A model generated the notes under the pieces. It searched no databases. It had not been told where the DNA came from and saw only the letters and a list, made by a program, of their open reading frames with translations. Positions 14,934 to 22,630 of a DNA stretch of 50,017 bases are shown piece by piece (positions within the stretch are counted from its first letter, which is position 1; every line of letters begins with the position of its first letter). Both the position numbers and the translations under genes were made by a program. The stretch comes from an uncultured bacterium (lineage in GTDB: Bacteria; Actinomycetota; Coriobacteriia; Coriobacteriales; Coriobacteriaceae): positions 1-50,017 of the forward strand of contig CAJMMD010000018.1 of NCBI GenBank assembly GCA_905214465.1. Direction: 5' to 3'.

Positions 14934-15179
14934 AACCAGGGCAACGCCGCAGGCAGAGGACGGACAGCGAGCGACGTCCAGCTTGACAGCCAAGGCAACG
15001 CCGATGCCCTGGCAACGACAGCAAAAGCCCGCCAGAGCGAGCAAGGTGCCTTCAAGCAAAATGGCGCCGCAGGTTGAGCATAAGTCAGCGAGCGGGCTGC
15101 ATTTGAGACAAGGTGACGTGAAACGAAAGGGCGCTGACCTTCTGGTCGCGCCCTTGAAGTTGAACGTCAGATTGTCCAA
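14925..15179 (-). CDS. Possible small Cys-rich (zinc-ribbon-like) protein
   Basis: An 84-codon frame with a TTG start at 15179 reads DNLTFNFKGATRR, then FTSPCLKCSPLADLCSTCGA, FCCRCQG and ARCPSSACG. The paired cysteines (CLKC, CSTC, CCRC, CPSSAC) suggest a double zinc ribbon. Codon third positions look coding. Against it: no good ribosome site, and the frame stays open upstream into the lysS terminator hairpin. The stop is provided by a repeat element. It could be a truncated gene. The rest of the 14762-14924 gap holds only the tandem repeat. Confidence 0.3.
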   Translation of the reverse strand: MDNLTFNFKGATRRSAPFRFTSPCLKCSPLADLCSTCGAILLEGTLLALAGFCCRCQGIGVALAVKLDVARCPSSACGVALVGT

Positions 15180-15203
15180 ATGCGGCCCGCGCAGCGTCGA
15201 GCC

Positions 15204-15230
15204 GTTACGCGGTTCGTAGAACCGCGTAAC
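15204..15230 (-). terminator. lysS terminator hairpin
   Basis: GTTACGCGGTTC and GAACCGCGTAAC are perfect 12-bp arms around GTA, starting 3 nt after the lysS stop. No T-run follows, but the position and strength favour a terminator or 3'-end protector. Confidence 0.6.
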
Positions 15231-15233
15231 TAG

Positions 15234-17198
15234 TTAGTACATCTTTGCGCCGGCGGGGATGGAGGCGTCGAGCTGGATCAGGTTGAGGCGCTCCTCGCCC
15301 TCCTCCTCGTGGATGGCACTGATGAGCATGCCGCAGCTGGGGATGCCCATCATCTTGCGCGGAGGCAGATTGGTGATGGCGAGCAGGGTCTTGCCGACCA
15401 GGTCCTCGGGCTCATAGTATTCATGGATGCCGGAGAGGATGGTGCGGTCGGTACCGGTACCGTCGTCGAGCGTAAAGTTCAGCAGCTTCTTGGACTTCTT
15501 GACGGCCTCGCATGCCTTGACCTTCACAGCGCGGAAATCGCTCTTGGAGAAGGTATCAAAGTCGACGAACTCCTCAAACAGCGGCTCAACGGCGATCTTG
15601 GAGTAATCGAGCGTGGGCTTAAGCGACTTAACGAACGGACTCGCGGCGTTGCCGGCTTCTGCAGCCTTGGCGGCAGCGGCACCGGACTGGAAACCCTTCT
15701 CGGGCTTCATGTGCGGGAACAGCAGGACGTCGCGGATAGAAGCCTGGTTGGTGAGCAGCATGACCACGCGGTCGATACCGATACCGATGCCGCCCGCGGG
15801 AGGCATGCCGTACTCGAGGGCGCGCACGTAGTCCTCGTCATACTCCATGGCCTCGTCGTCACCGCCAGCCTTCTCGGCCATCTGAGCGGCAAAGCGCTCG
15901 GCCTGGTCGACCGGGTCGTTGAGCTCGGAGAACGCATTGGCGTACTCGTGACCGGCGATAACCAACTCAAAGCGGTGCGTCAGGCGCGGGTCGTCCTCAA
16001 AGCGCTTGGCAAGCGGACTGACCTCGATGGGGTAATCGCACACGAACGTGGGGTTGACGATGGTGTCCTCGCCCAGCTCATCGTAGATCTCGGCGATAAT
16101 CTTGCCGGCGGTCCACTCGGGCTTAATCTCCAGGCCCTTCTCGCGCGCGGCAGCAGCAAGCTCCTCGACCGGCGTATCGATGGTGACCTGTTTGCCGAGC
16201 ACGTCGGAGACGATGTCGGTCATGGGACGGCTGGCCCACTCACCAGAAAGGTCGATGGTCTGGCCCTGGTACTCGATGACCTCGGGGTTGCCGATGGCCT
16301 TGTTAGCCGCCTTAATGACACCTTGGGCGAGCGCCTTCATGCCCTCGAGGTCGGAGAAGGCACGATAGGCCTCCATCGTGGTGAACTCGGGGTTGTGGGT
16401 AAGGTCCATGCCCTCGTTACGGAAGATACGGCCGATCTCGAACACGCGCTCAAAACCGCCGACGATGCAGCGCTTGAGGTGCAACTCGGTAGCAATGCGC
16501 AGGTAGCACTCCTGATCGAGCGCGTTGAAGTGCGTGATGAACGGCTTGGCAGTAGCGCCGCCCTGGATGGTCTGCAGGATGGGGGTCTCGACCTCCATGT
16601 AGCCGTCGGACTCCATAAAGCGACGGAAGGTGGAGAGAATCTGCGAACGCTTACGGAACGTCTCGCGAACGTCGTCGTTGGCGATCAGGTCAACATAGCG
16701 CTGGCGATAGCGGGTCTCCTTGTCGGAAAGACCGTGGAACTTCTCGGGCAGCGGACGAACGGCCTTGGCAAGCAGGGTCGCGCTCTTAGGGGCAACGGAA
16801 AGCTGACCGCGCTGGGTGCGCACAACCACGCCGGTCACGCCCAGGATGTCGCCCAGGTCGAGGGACTTGAGCGTATTCCAGGCAGCCTCGTCCATGTCGT
16901 TGATGCGGCAGAACAGCTGAATCTCGGCAGTCGCATCGCGCACGACGATGAACATGATCTTGCCCTGACCGCGCTTGGCGACCACACGGCCGGCGATCTT
17001 CACGACGTCCTCGGTGTCCTCGCCATCGGCAAGCTCGGCATACTTAGCCTCGATATCGGCAACGTAGTCCTCAAGCTCAGAGTGCTCGGGATAGGGGTTC
17101 TGGCCCGCCTCGAACAGGGCGGCGCGCTTGGCCAGGCGGGTGGCGCGCTCGTCGTTGAGCGTCGATGCCTGATCTGCGGCGTTCTGGTTCTCTGCCAT
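15234..17198 (-). CDS. lysS: Lysyl-tRNA synthetase (class II) fused to a C-terminal tRNA-binding domain
   Basis: The 654-aa protein starts MAENQNAADQ, with GAGGAG upstream. The N-terminal OB anticodon-binding domain (about 60-170) contains VVAKRGQGKIMFIVVRD. The class II core has motif 2 (FRNEGMDLTHNPEFTTMEAY) and motif 3 (GIGIGIDRVVMLL). Ordinary bacterial LysRS ends near residue 500. Here, after an Ala-rich linker (SGAAAAKAAEAGNAAS), residues about 545-654 form a second OB domain of the tRNA_bind (EMAP-II/CsaA/MetRS C-terminal) type: FRAVKVKACEAVKKSKKLL, LPPRKMMGIPSCGMLISA. This domain binds tRNA non-specifically and raises affinity. It is downstream of greA, possibly in one transcript, with a hairpin between them. 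Confidence 0.95.
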   Translation of the reverse strand: MAENQNAADQASTLNDERATRLAKRAALFEAGQNPYPEHSELEDYVADIEAKYAELADGEDTEDVVKIAGRVVAKRGQGKIMFIVVRDATAEIQLFCRINDMDEAAWNTLKSLDLGDILGVTGVVVRTQRGQLSVAPKSATLLAKAVRPLPEKFHGLSDKETRYRQRYVDLIANDDVRETFRKRSQILSTFRRFMESDGYMEVETPILQTIQGGATAKPFITHFNALDQECYLRIATELHLKRCIVGGFERVFEIGRIFRNEGMDLTHNPEFTTMEAYRAFSDLEGMKALAQGVIKAANKAIGNPEVIEYQGQTIDLSGEWASRPMTDIVSDVLGKQVTIDTPVEELAAAAREKGLEIKPEWTAGKIIAEIYDELGEDTIVNPTFVCDYPIEVSPLAKRFEDDPRLTHRFELVIAGHEYANAFSELNDPVDQAERFAAQMAEKAGGDDEAMEYDEDYVRALEYGMPPAGGIGIGIDRVVMLLTNQASIRDVLLFPHMKPEKGFQSGAAAAKAAEAGNAASPFVKSLKPTLDYSKIAVEPLFEEFVDFDTFSKSDFRAVKVKACEAVKKSKKLLNFTLDDGTGTDRTILSGIHEYYEPEDLVGKTLLAITNLPPRKMMGIPSCGMLISAIHEEEGEERLNLIQLDASIPAGAKMY

Positions 17199-17213
17199 AA
17201 GTTAGCTCCTCAA

Positions 17214-17249
17214 ACTAAAACGCTCCCCAGGATTCGGTCCCAGGGAGCG
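17214..17249 (-). terminator. Hairpin between greA and lysS
   Basis: CGCTCCC (17221-17227) and GGGAGCG (17243-17249) pair, and the minus-strand trail is TTTTAGTTTG. It is an intrinsic terminator for greA, or a partial one that tunes lysS expression, since it lies 23 nt upstream of the lysS start. Confidence 0.6.
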
Positions 17250-17277
17250 AAAACATACCTTTACGCGGGACCGTGGT

Positions 17278-17748
17278 CTAGCGTGCAATCTTGGCGATGG
17301 TGTAGACGCGAGTCTTGCCGGAAGGCGTAACGACCTCGACGGAGTCGCCCTCGCCGTGACCGATGATGGCGTGGCCGACCGGAGACTCGTTGGAAATCTT
17401 GTGCTCGAGCGAGTTGGTCTCGGTGGTACCGACGAGCGTGACTTCCATGACCTCACCGTTGGGATCAATCAGAGAAACGGTGGAACCGATGGAGACGGTC
17501 AGATCGCCCGTGGTGGCAGCAACCTGAGCGTTGGCGAGGATGGCCTGGATCTCGGCAATACGAGCGGCGTTCTGGGCCTGCTTGTCCTTGGCGGCGTCAT
17601 ACTCGGAGTTCTCCGAAAGGTCGCCGAACGCGCGGGCTTCCTTGATGTCCTCGACGATCTCCTTGGCGTAATCGCCCTCACGCCAAGCGAGCTCCTCGAC
17701 GAGCTTCTGGCGGCCCTCAGCGGTCAGTACGATCTGGCTTGCGTCCAT
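17278..17748 (-). CDS. greA: Transcription elongation factor GreA
   Basis: The 156-aa protein starts MDASQIVLTAEGRQKLVEEL at 17748, behind GGGAGA. It rescues arrested RNA polymerase by stimulating transcript cleavage. The N-terminal coiled coil (residues 1-75) contains EIVEDIKEARAFGDLSENSE, with the family's acidic D-L-S-E-N-S-E tip that reaches the polymerase active site. The C-terminal FKBP-like domain ends SPVGHAIIGHGEGDSVEV. Length matches the family. Confidence 0.95.
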   Translation of the reverse strand: MDASQIVLTAEGRQKLVEELAWREGDYAKEIVEDIKEARAFGDLSENSEYDAAKDKQAQNAARIAEIQAILANAQVAATTGDLTVSIGSTVSLIDPNGEVMEVTLVGTTETNSLEHKISNESPVGHAIIGHGEGDSVEVVTPSGKTRVYTIAKIAR

Positions 17749-17794
17749 ACGGATATCTCCCCAACTCTGATCAAACAATCAACTGTCAACAAAA

Positions 17795-17829
17795 CGAAAA
17801 AGACCGGCTAGCCTGCGGGCAAGCCGGTC
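17795..17829 (-). terminator. Intrinsic terminator of tatA
   Basis: GACCGGCT and AGCCGGTC are perfect 8-bp arms, with a minus-strand trail TTTTTCGTTTT. It lies 26 nt past the tatA stop, in front of greA. Confidence 0.8.
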
Positions 17830-17854
17830 AGGTGCTCACCCCAAAGGGATGGGA

Positions 17855-18130
17855 CTACTCTGCGTCCGCGTCGCTGTCCTCTGCCTGCTTCTTCTTGGCA
17901 GCAGCGAGCTTGGCCTCGAGCTCAGCGATCTCCTTGTCCTCCTCGGACTGCTCGACCACGACCTCCTCGGCCTGCTTGGTCTCGGCCTTATCGTCGCCCT
18001 CCATACCCTCACGGATATTCTTGACGGTAGAGCCGAGGGACTTGCCGAGCTTCGGCAGGTTCTTGGGCCCGAAGATAATCAGGACAACGACGAGAATAAT
18101 GATGAGCTCAGGAGCCCTCAGTCCAAACAT
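17855..18130 (-). CDS. tatA: Sec-independent translocase protein TatA/TatE family
   Basis: The 91-aa protein starts MFGLRAPELIIILVVVLIIF at 18130, with GGAGG 6 nt upstream. One N-terminal membrane helix (about 6-21), the FGPKNLPKLGKSLG hinge and amphipathic helix, then a long acidic/basic coiled tail (EEVVVEQSEEDKEIAELEAK) give the full TatA layout. TatA oligomers form the passage for folded proteins of the twin-arginine route. No tatB or tatC is adjacent in this window. The leader Glu at position 8 is conserved in TatA/E proteins. Confidence 0.9.
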   Translation of the reverse strand: MFGLRAPELIIILVVVLIIFGPKNLPKLGKSLGSTVKNIREGMEGDDKAETKQAEEVVVEQSEEDKEIAELEAKLAAAKKKQAEDSDADAE

Positions 18131-18202
18131 GTAGACCTCCACAATACAGCGAGACAAGCTCGAATGAGTATACCGCGGGTATCGCGGTATCACAACAATA
18201 GC

Positions 18203-18230
18203 TAAAAAAAGGACCGCAAGAAGCGGTCCC
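18203..18230 (-). terminator. Terminator after tRNA-Pro
   Basis: GGACCGC (18211-18217) and GCGGTCC (18223-18229) flank a 5-nt loop, followed on the minus strand by TTTTTTT. A standard intrinsic terminator. Confidence 0.85.
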
Positions 18231-18241
18231 TCCTCATGCTC

Positions 18242-18318
18242 TGGTCGGGTTGACTGGATTTGAACCAGCGACCCCTGCGTCCCGAACGCAGTGCTCTACC
18301 AAACTGAGCCACAACCCG
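18242..18318 (-). tRNA. tRNA-Pro (anticodon CGG)
   Basis: A complete 77-nt cloverleaf on the minus strand: acceptor CGGGTTG pairs with CAACCCG, with an encoded ACCA end. The anticodon arm CTGCG-TTCGGGA-CGCAG gives anticodon CGG. The T arm contains GGTTCAAATCC. It is transcribed between ispE and tatA with its own terminator. Confidence 0.93.
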
Positions 18319-18367
18319 TTAGCTCGACTATAGTAACAAAGATTTTCGCCGCGTGCTAGAGAAAATT

Positions 18368-19264
18368 TTATTTCTTTGGCGCGTCGATTTGAACCGTGTT
18401 GGGAATGAGCTCCGTCGCGCAGGACCACCAGCCGTTTTGCTGGGCAGCGTCGGCAAGCCTTTCGGCCGTGGCGGCGGTGTCGCAAATGGCAAATGAGCAG
18501 GCACCCGATCCGCACACATCTACAGCAACGGTGCCGTCCTGTTTACGCAGCCAATCGAGAACCATTTGAATCTGCGGCTCCATCTGTGCGGAAATGGCAC
18601 CCAGGTTGTTATGGATGAGCGCATATGCCGTCTCGGCATCACCAGCACGCAAGGCAGAAGCTATCGCGCCGGGCTTGTCCGCAGGCACCGGAGCCTCGTC
18701 AAAACGTCGATAGGCTTCAATTGTTGAAACGCTTGTCTCGCGCGGCTTGACCAACACGACGGGCGTTGCGGGCAGCGCGGGATACTCAGTTGCCAGCACG
18801 TCTCCCCCACCTACGTAGAACGCAAGGCTCGCGTGCAAAAAGAACGGGACGTCAGCACCAATACCCCGCGCAATGTCGTCGAGCGCGGGGTCGGTGCGAT
18901 CAATTCCCCAGAGCTCCGCCAAGGCGACAATGACCGCGGCCGCATCCGTCGAGGGGCCGCCCAAGCCGGCGCACAATGGAATGCGCTTCTCAATCGTCAC
19001 GCAGATGTTTGCCTCGCGACCATAATGCTCGGCCATAGCAACCGCAGCCCGATACGCCGTATTCTTTTGCATGGGAAAATCTGATGCCGGAACCGTCTGG
19101 ACGGTCAGCGCCTGCGCCGGCGCGACCGTCACGGCATCGGAAAGACCGACGGCTGCCATCAGGGAATCGACCCTGTGGTAGCCGCGGTCATCGCGCTCGG
19201 TATGAACCCCCAGGTAGAGGTTAATCTTTGCCGGCGCGGAAAGAGTCAGGGACCGATCGGTCAC
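18368..19264 (-). CDS. ispE: 4-diphosphocytidyl-2-C-methyl-D-erythritol kinase
   Basis: The 298-aa GHMP kinase of the MEP isoprenoid pathway starts with GTG at 19264; its ribosome site GAGGAG lies inside the last codons of veg, giving tight coupling. LSAPAKINLYLGVHTER is the N-terminal signature, and PLCAGLGGPSTDAAAV (about 97-112) is the ATP-binding GHMP motif (usually GLGGGSSDAA, here GGPSTDAA). VCGSGACSF forms the third motif. The veg-ispE neighbourhood is conserved with Bacillus. Confidence 0.93.
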   Translation of the reverse strand: MTDRSLTLSAPAKINLYLGVHTERDDRGYHRVDSLMAAVGLSDAVTVAPAQALTVQTVPASDFPMQKNTAYRAAVAMAEHYGREANICVTIEKRIPLCAGLGGPSTDAAAVIVALAELWGIDRTDPALDDIARGIGADVPFFLHASLAFYVGGGDVLATEYPALPATPVVLVKPRETSVSTIEAYRRFDEAPVPADKPGAIASALRAGDAETAYALIHNNLGAISAQMEPQIQMVLDWLRKQDGTVAVDVCGSGACSFAICDTAATAERLADAAQQNGWWSCATELIPNTVQIDAPKK

Positions 19265-19266
19265 CG

Positions 19267-19563
19267 TTAGTGCTCCTCGAGCTGATTGCCGAGCGGGGTA
19301 AAAATGTGCTCACCGCTCTCGGGGTCGAACAGCTCGACCTGCCCGGTGAGGACATCGATATACTGGTAGGACTGACGCGACTTGCGGCCGCGACGTTCGT
19401 CAACCTCGACGATAAAGACGGCGGGGTGGACGCTCTTGATGGTGCCCATGCGCTCGACGACGCGGGTGCGGCCCATGTTGGCCTTCACCTTGACGCGATC
19501 GCCCACCATATCGGTCAGCTTCTCGTGGATGTCGTCGACGTGATTGACTTCCATCTCTTCCAT
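19267..19563 (-). CDS. veg: Veg family protein (DUF1021)
   Basis: The 98-aa protein starts MEEMEVNHVDDIHEKL at 19563, with GGAGG 9 nt upstream. DRVKVKANMGRTRVVERMG, then PAVFIVEVDE, then SYQYIDVLTGQVELF correspond to the Veg core (KRLTLKANGGRRKxxERSG..., SVFVIxL, SYSYADILTExVEL). In Bacillus subtilis, Veg affects biofilm formation through SinR. A charged C-terminal extension (DPESGEHIFTPLGNQLEEH) adds about 20 residues. It lies immediately upstream of ispE with 2 nt between stop and start, as in Bacillus gene order. Confidence 0.85.
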   Translation of the reverse strand: MEEMEVNHVDDIHEKLTDMVGDRVKVKANMGRTRVVERMGTIKSVHPAVFIVEVDERRGRKSRQSYQYIDVLTGQVELFDPESGEHIFTPLGNQLEEH

Positions 19564-19658
19564 GAACAGGGCCTCCAGAAGGTGCAATTCAAAAAGGGGA
19601 TAATACCCCTAAGATAGACAAAACTCTAATACTATAGCACCCTGTTGCGACCACGCGC

Positions 19659-19679
19659 AAGTAGCTAATTTGGCTACTT
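19659..19679 (-). terminator. Hairpin overlapping the dtd stop codon
   Basis: AAGTAGC and GCTACTT are perfect arms around TAATTTG; the dtd stop TAA is part of the stem. No T-run follows. It is another hairpin placed exactly at a stop codon. Confidence 0.5.
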
Positions 19680-20124
19680 ACAGATTGTCGGTATCGAGGA
19701 CGATGGTGAATGGGCCGTCGTTGACGAGGTCGACTTTCATATCGGCGCCAAAGATGCCGTGCGCCACGTGTTCGACATCTTGACGAACGAGCGTCAGGAA
19801 GTACTCGTAGAGCTCGTTGGCAACATCGGGGGCGCCTGCATCGGTAAACGACGGACGGCGGCCGTGGCGGCAGTCGGCGAACAGCGTGAACTGCGAGACC
19901 ACGAGCACCTCTCCGTCGACATCGGCAAGTGCCAGGTTGGTCTTGCCGTTCTCGTCCTCGTTAATGCGCAAGCCGCGGAGCTTGCCCCACAGCTTATCGG
20001 CCTCGGCGCGCGTGTCGCCGTGGCCCACGCCCAGCAGCACCAGATAGCCGCGCCCAATTTTGCCCACGCACTCGCCGTCGACCGTCACGCCGGCGTTGAG
20101 TACGCGCTGCACCACCGCACGCAC
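19678..20124 (-). CDS. dtd: D-aminoacyl-tRNA deacylase
   Basis: The 148-aa protein starts with GTG at 20124 (VRAVVQRV), with GAGGAG 6 nt upstream, overlapping the end of rdgB. Dtd hydrolyses D-aminoacyl and misacylated glycyl-tRNAs. The family's catalytic signatures SQFTLFADCRHGRRPSF (about 75-95) and NDGPFTIVLDT (about 134-144), with the cross-subunit Gly-Pro, are intact. It is downstream of rdgB, 3 nt apart, so the two are cotranscribed. Confidence 0.94.
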   Translation of the reverse strand: MRAVVQRVLNAGVTVDGECVGKIGRGYLVLLGVGHGDTRAEADKLWGKLRGLRINEDENGKTNLALADVDGEVLVVSQFTLFADCRHGRRPSFTDAGAPDVANELYEYFLTLVRQDVEHVAHGIFGADMKVDLVNDGPFTIVLDTDNL

Positions 20125-20127
20125 GGC

Positions 20128-20769
20128 CTACTCCTCGCCCGTCAGTTTGGCGGACAGATGCTCGAGCGCGTGGAAACGATGGCTGATGGCGTTCTTCTCG
20201 TCCGCCGTCAGCTCGGCCATGGTCTTGCCCGGCGTGTCGACCGGCAGGAACAGCGGGTCATAGCCAAAGCCGTGATCGCCGCGGCCCTCGTGTGCGATAA
20301 CGCCCTCGCAGGCGCCCTCGCCATAGGTGACCAGACCATCCGTGTCGATAAGCGCAACGACGCTCATAAAGCGCGCGGTGCGGTCCTCGTCCGCCACGCC
20401 TTCCAGGTTAACGAGAAGCTTGGCGTTGTTGGCGGCATCGTCTCCGTGCACGCCCGCATAGCGCGCGCTATACACGCCCGGCTCGCCGTCAAGCGCGTCG
20501 ACGACCAAGCCAGAATCGTCGGCGATGGCCATGAGCCCCGTCTCTTCGACGGCAGCCTGCGCCTTGATGATGGCGTTCTCCAAAAACGTCGTGCCGTTTT
20601 CCTCGGGGTCCTCAAAATCGCCCAGCTGGCCGAGCGCCACAAAGCGAACCTCGGGCATGACCTTGCCTAAAATGGCCTCGATCTCGGTGAGCTTATGGGC
20701 GTTGCCCGTTGCCACGACAATGGTCGCCGCCGGGTCGAGGGTGTCGATGTCGATCTTCTCAAGTGCCAT
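20128..20769 (-). CDS. rdgB: XTP/dITP diphosphatase (non-canonical purine NTP pyrophosphatase)
   Basis: The 213-aa Ham1/RdgB protein has AAGGAG 8 nt upstream of its ATG. It removes dITP, XTP and related damaged nucleotides. VVATGNAHKLTEIEAIL is the N-terminal signature (T/S-x-N-xx-K-xxE). NGTTFLENAIIKA, DDSGLVVDALDGEPGVYSAR and GFGYDPLFLP mark the substrate and metal site, and the C-terminal SHRxxAL motif (ISHRFHALEHL) is present. It is followed without a gap by dtd. Confidence 0.95.
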   Translation of the reverse strand: MALEKIDIDTLDPAATIVVATGNAHKLTEIEAILGKVMPEVRFVALGQLGDFEDPEENGTTFLENAIIKAQAAVEETGLMAIADDSGLVVDALDGEPGVYSARYAGVHGDDAANNAKLLVNLEGVADEDRTARFMSVVALIDTDGLVTYGEGACEGVIAHEGRGDHGFGYDPLFLPVDTPGKTMAELTADEKNAISHRFHALEHLSAKLTGEE

Positions 20770-20877
20770 GAGTGGTCTCCTTGTCTCTATAGCAATGCCG
20801 CGCCGAGGGCGACGAGGGCCTCCGCCTCTCCCCTCTCAATCAACGGCAGTCTTATACTTCGACGTTTTCCCAGATAA

Positions 20878-20914
20878 AACCTGCCAAAATAAACCTGTCC
20901 CTTTTTGGCAGGTT
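20878..20914. repeat. REP-like hairpin overlapping the rph stop codon
   Basis: AACCTGCCAAAA (20878-20889) and TTTTGGCAGGTT (20903-20914) are perfect 12-bp arms. The minus-strand loop is AGGGACAGGTTTA, then the stem is followed by TTATC. The rph TAA is inside the first arm. It probably terminates rph. Layout and loop match 13160-13192. Confidence 0.7.
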
Positions 20915-21638
20915 AGGCGAGGGCTTGGCGCTGGAGCTCGATGAGCTCGGCGATGCCTTTGTCGCCCAGGTCGAGCAAGGCGTTGAGGCGCGTACGGTCA
21001 AAGGGCGCCTGCTCGCCGGTACCCTGGAGCTCGATCATCTCGCCGGTGTCGGTAGCGACGAGGTTCATGTCGACCTCGGCGTGGCTGTCCTCGGAATAAT
21101 CGAGGTCAAGCAGTGTATTGCCGTCGACAACGCCCATGGAGATGGCAGCCACCTGGCCGGTAAGCGGGATGCGCTCGATCTTGCCTGCCTCGACCCACAT
21201 GGCGAGGGCGTCGTGCAGCGCCACCCAGGCGCCGGTAATGCTCGCCGTACGCGTACCGCCATCGGCCTGGATCACGTCGCAGTCGACGGTGACGGTGTAC
21301 TCGCCGAGCGCCTTCATGTTGACGACGGTACGCAGGCTGCGACCAATGAGGCGCTCGATCTCCATGGAGCGGCCTTTGCGGTTGGCGTACTCGCGCTTGC
21401 AGCGCTTGCCGGTCGATGCCGGCAGCATGGCGTACTCCGCCGTTACCCAACCGGCCTTGGCGCCCTTGCGCCAGCCCGGCACGCCCTCCTCGATGGTGGC
21501 AGCGCACAGCACGCGCGTATCGCCAAACTCGGCCAGGCACGAACCGTGGGCGTGCTTCATAACGCCGCGAGTAAGCTTGATGGGGCGCAGCTCATCGGCG
21601 GCGCGGCCGTTGGCGCGGTTAACCTGCATGTACTCCAT
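20913..21638 (-). CDS. rph: Ribonuclease PH
   Basis: The 241-aa phosphorolytic 3'-5' exonuclease trims tRNA 3' ends. Its ATG follows AAAGGA. RANGRAADELRPIKLTRGV is the N-terminal family signature; GWVTAEYAMLPASTG and RxGRSMEIERLIGRSLR (Arg-rich RNA and phosphate site) follow, as does TVDCDVIQADGGTRTASITG. The C-terminal ELQGTGEQAPF is intact. It lies after murI in the same direction; the rdgB-dtd pair follows after the hairpin at its stop. Confidence 0.95.
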   Translation of the reverse strand: MEYMQVNRANGRAADELRPIKLTRGVMKHAHGSCLAEFGDTRVLCAATIEEGVPGWRKGAKAGWVTAEYAMLPASTGKRCKREYANRKGRSMEIERLIGRSLRTVVNMKALGEYTVTVDCDVIQADGGTRTASITGAWVALHDALAMWVEAGKIERIPLTGQVAAISMGVVDGNTLLDLDYSEDSHAEVDMNLVATDTGEMIELQGTGEQAPFDRTRLNALLDLGDKGIAELIELQRQALA

Positions 21639-21692
21639 AGAAATATCCTTTCGGCAAAAGATGTGGCGAAGGCTTTGGCGGCTGCCTTACAT

Positions 21693-22577
21693 CTATTTCA
21701 GCTCATCGATATCAATATGTTCGATGCTCTTGAGCGGCTGACCAAAGATAAAGCTGCCCGCCACCGCAAACTCGGCAATGTTATCGGCCGTCGTTGCAAA
21801 ACGATGCTGCGGCTCGGCGGCGTCGCCCGCCAGCTGCTCGCGGCGCGTGAGGATATCGGTCAGCTCGCGCGTGGTCTCCTCGGCGGAACTCACGACGCGC
21901 ACCCCAGGCCCCAGCGCATGGCGGATAGGTCCCACCAACAGCGGAAAATGCGTACAGCCGAGCACCACGGTATCGATACCGTGGTCGCGCAGCGGCTCAA
22001 CCGTGGCACCCACCAGCGCACGCACGGCAGGCGTATCGAAGATGTCCTCGTTCTCAAGCCACTGCTCCTGCAGATGCGCACCCGAGGCGAGCTCGTGCTC
22101 AACGACCTCGACAAAGCTCGAGGCAGGGCAGCCGTATACGTCAACACCGGCATCCAGGTCCTGAATGGCGCGCGTGTAAGCACCCGAGCGAATGGTGAGG
22201 TTGGTGGCGAGCACGCCCACCCGGCGCGTGCGGGTGCTGTTGATTGCCGCGCGTGCGCCCGGTGCGATCACACCGATGACGGGGACGTCGAGCACCTGCT
22301 GGGCCAAACGCAAGGCCGCAGCGGTCGCTGTATTGCAGGCGATGACCATGATCTTGACGTCGTGCTTCGACAGCCAACGGCCCGCCTGCAGTGCAAACGA
22401 ACGCACCTCGTCCTCGGTGCGGGTGCCATACGGGCAGCGTTTGGTGTCGCCAAAGTAGTAGACGGACTCGTGCGGCAACGCCGTCGCAATCGCACGCGCA
22501 ACCGTCAGACCGCCCAGGCCCGAGTCGAACACGCCAATGGGGCGCGTGTCCCCGGCCAGATTCTCGATATCGGACAT
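21693..22577 (-). CDS. murI: Glutamate racemase
   Basis: The 294-aa enzyme makes D-Glu for peptidoglycan. IGVFDSGLGGLTVARAI is the N-terminal signature. The two catalytic cysteines are in VIACNTATAAAL and VVLGCTHFPLLV. Near the start GGTGAGG sits only 2-3 nt before the ATG, a tight ribosome site. The 54-nt gap to rph suggests one transcript. Confidence 0.95.
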   Translation of the reverse strand: MSDIENLAGDTRPIGVFDSGLGGLTVARAIATALPHESVYYFGDTKRCPYGTRTEDEVRSFALQAGRWLSKHDVKIMVIACNTATAAALRLAQQVLDVPVIGVIAPGARAAINSTRTRRVGVLATNLTIRSGAYTRAIQDLDAGVDVYGCPASSFVEVVEHELASGAHLQEQWLENEDIFDTPAVRALVGATVEPLRDHGIDTVVLGCTHFPLLVGPIRHALGPGVRVVSSAEETTRELTDILTRREQLAGDAAEPQHRFATTADNIAEFAVAGSFIFGQPLKSIEHIDIDELK

Positions 22578-22630
22578 TACCTCACCAGATTCTCTCTCGA
22601 AAAGATATGGCTCAGAACGATAGGACCGCG

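Noticed and set aside
15309..17330. Long plus-strand frame opposite lysS
   Set aside because: Antisense shadow of LysRS; no start site or domain.
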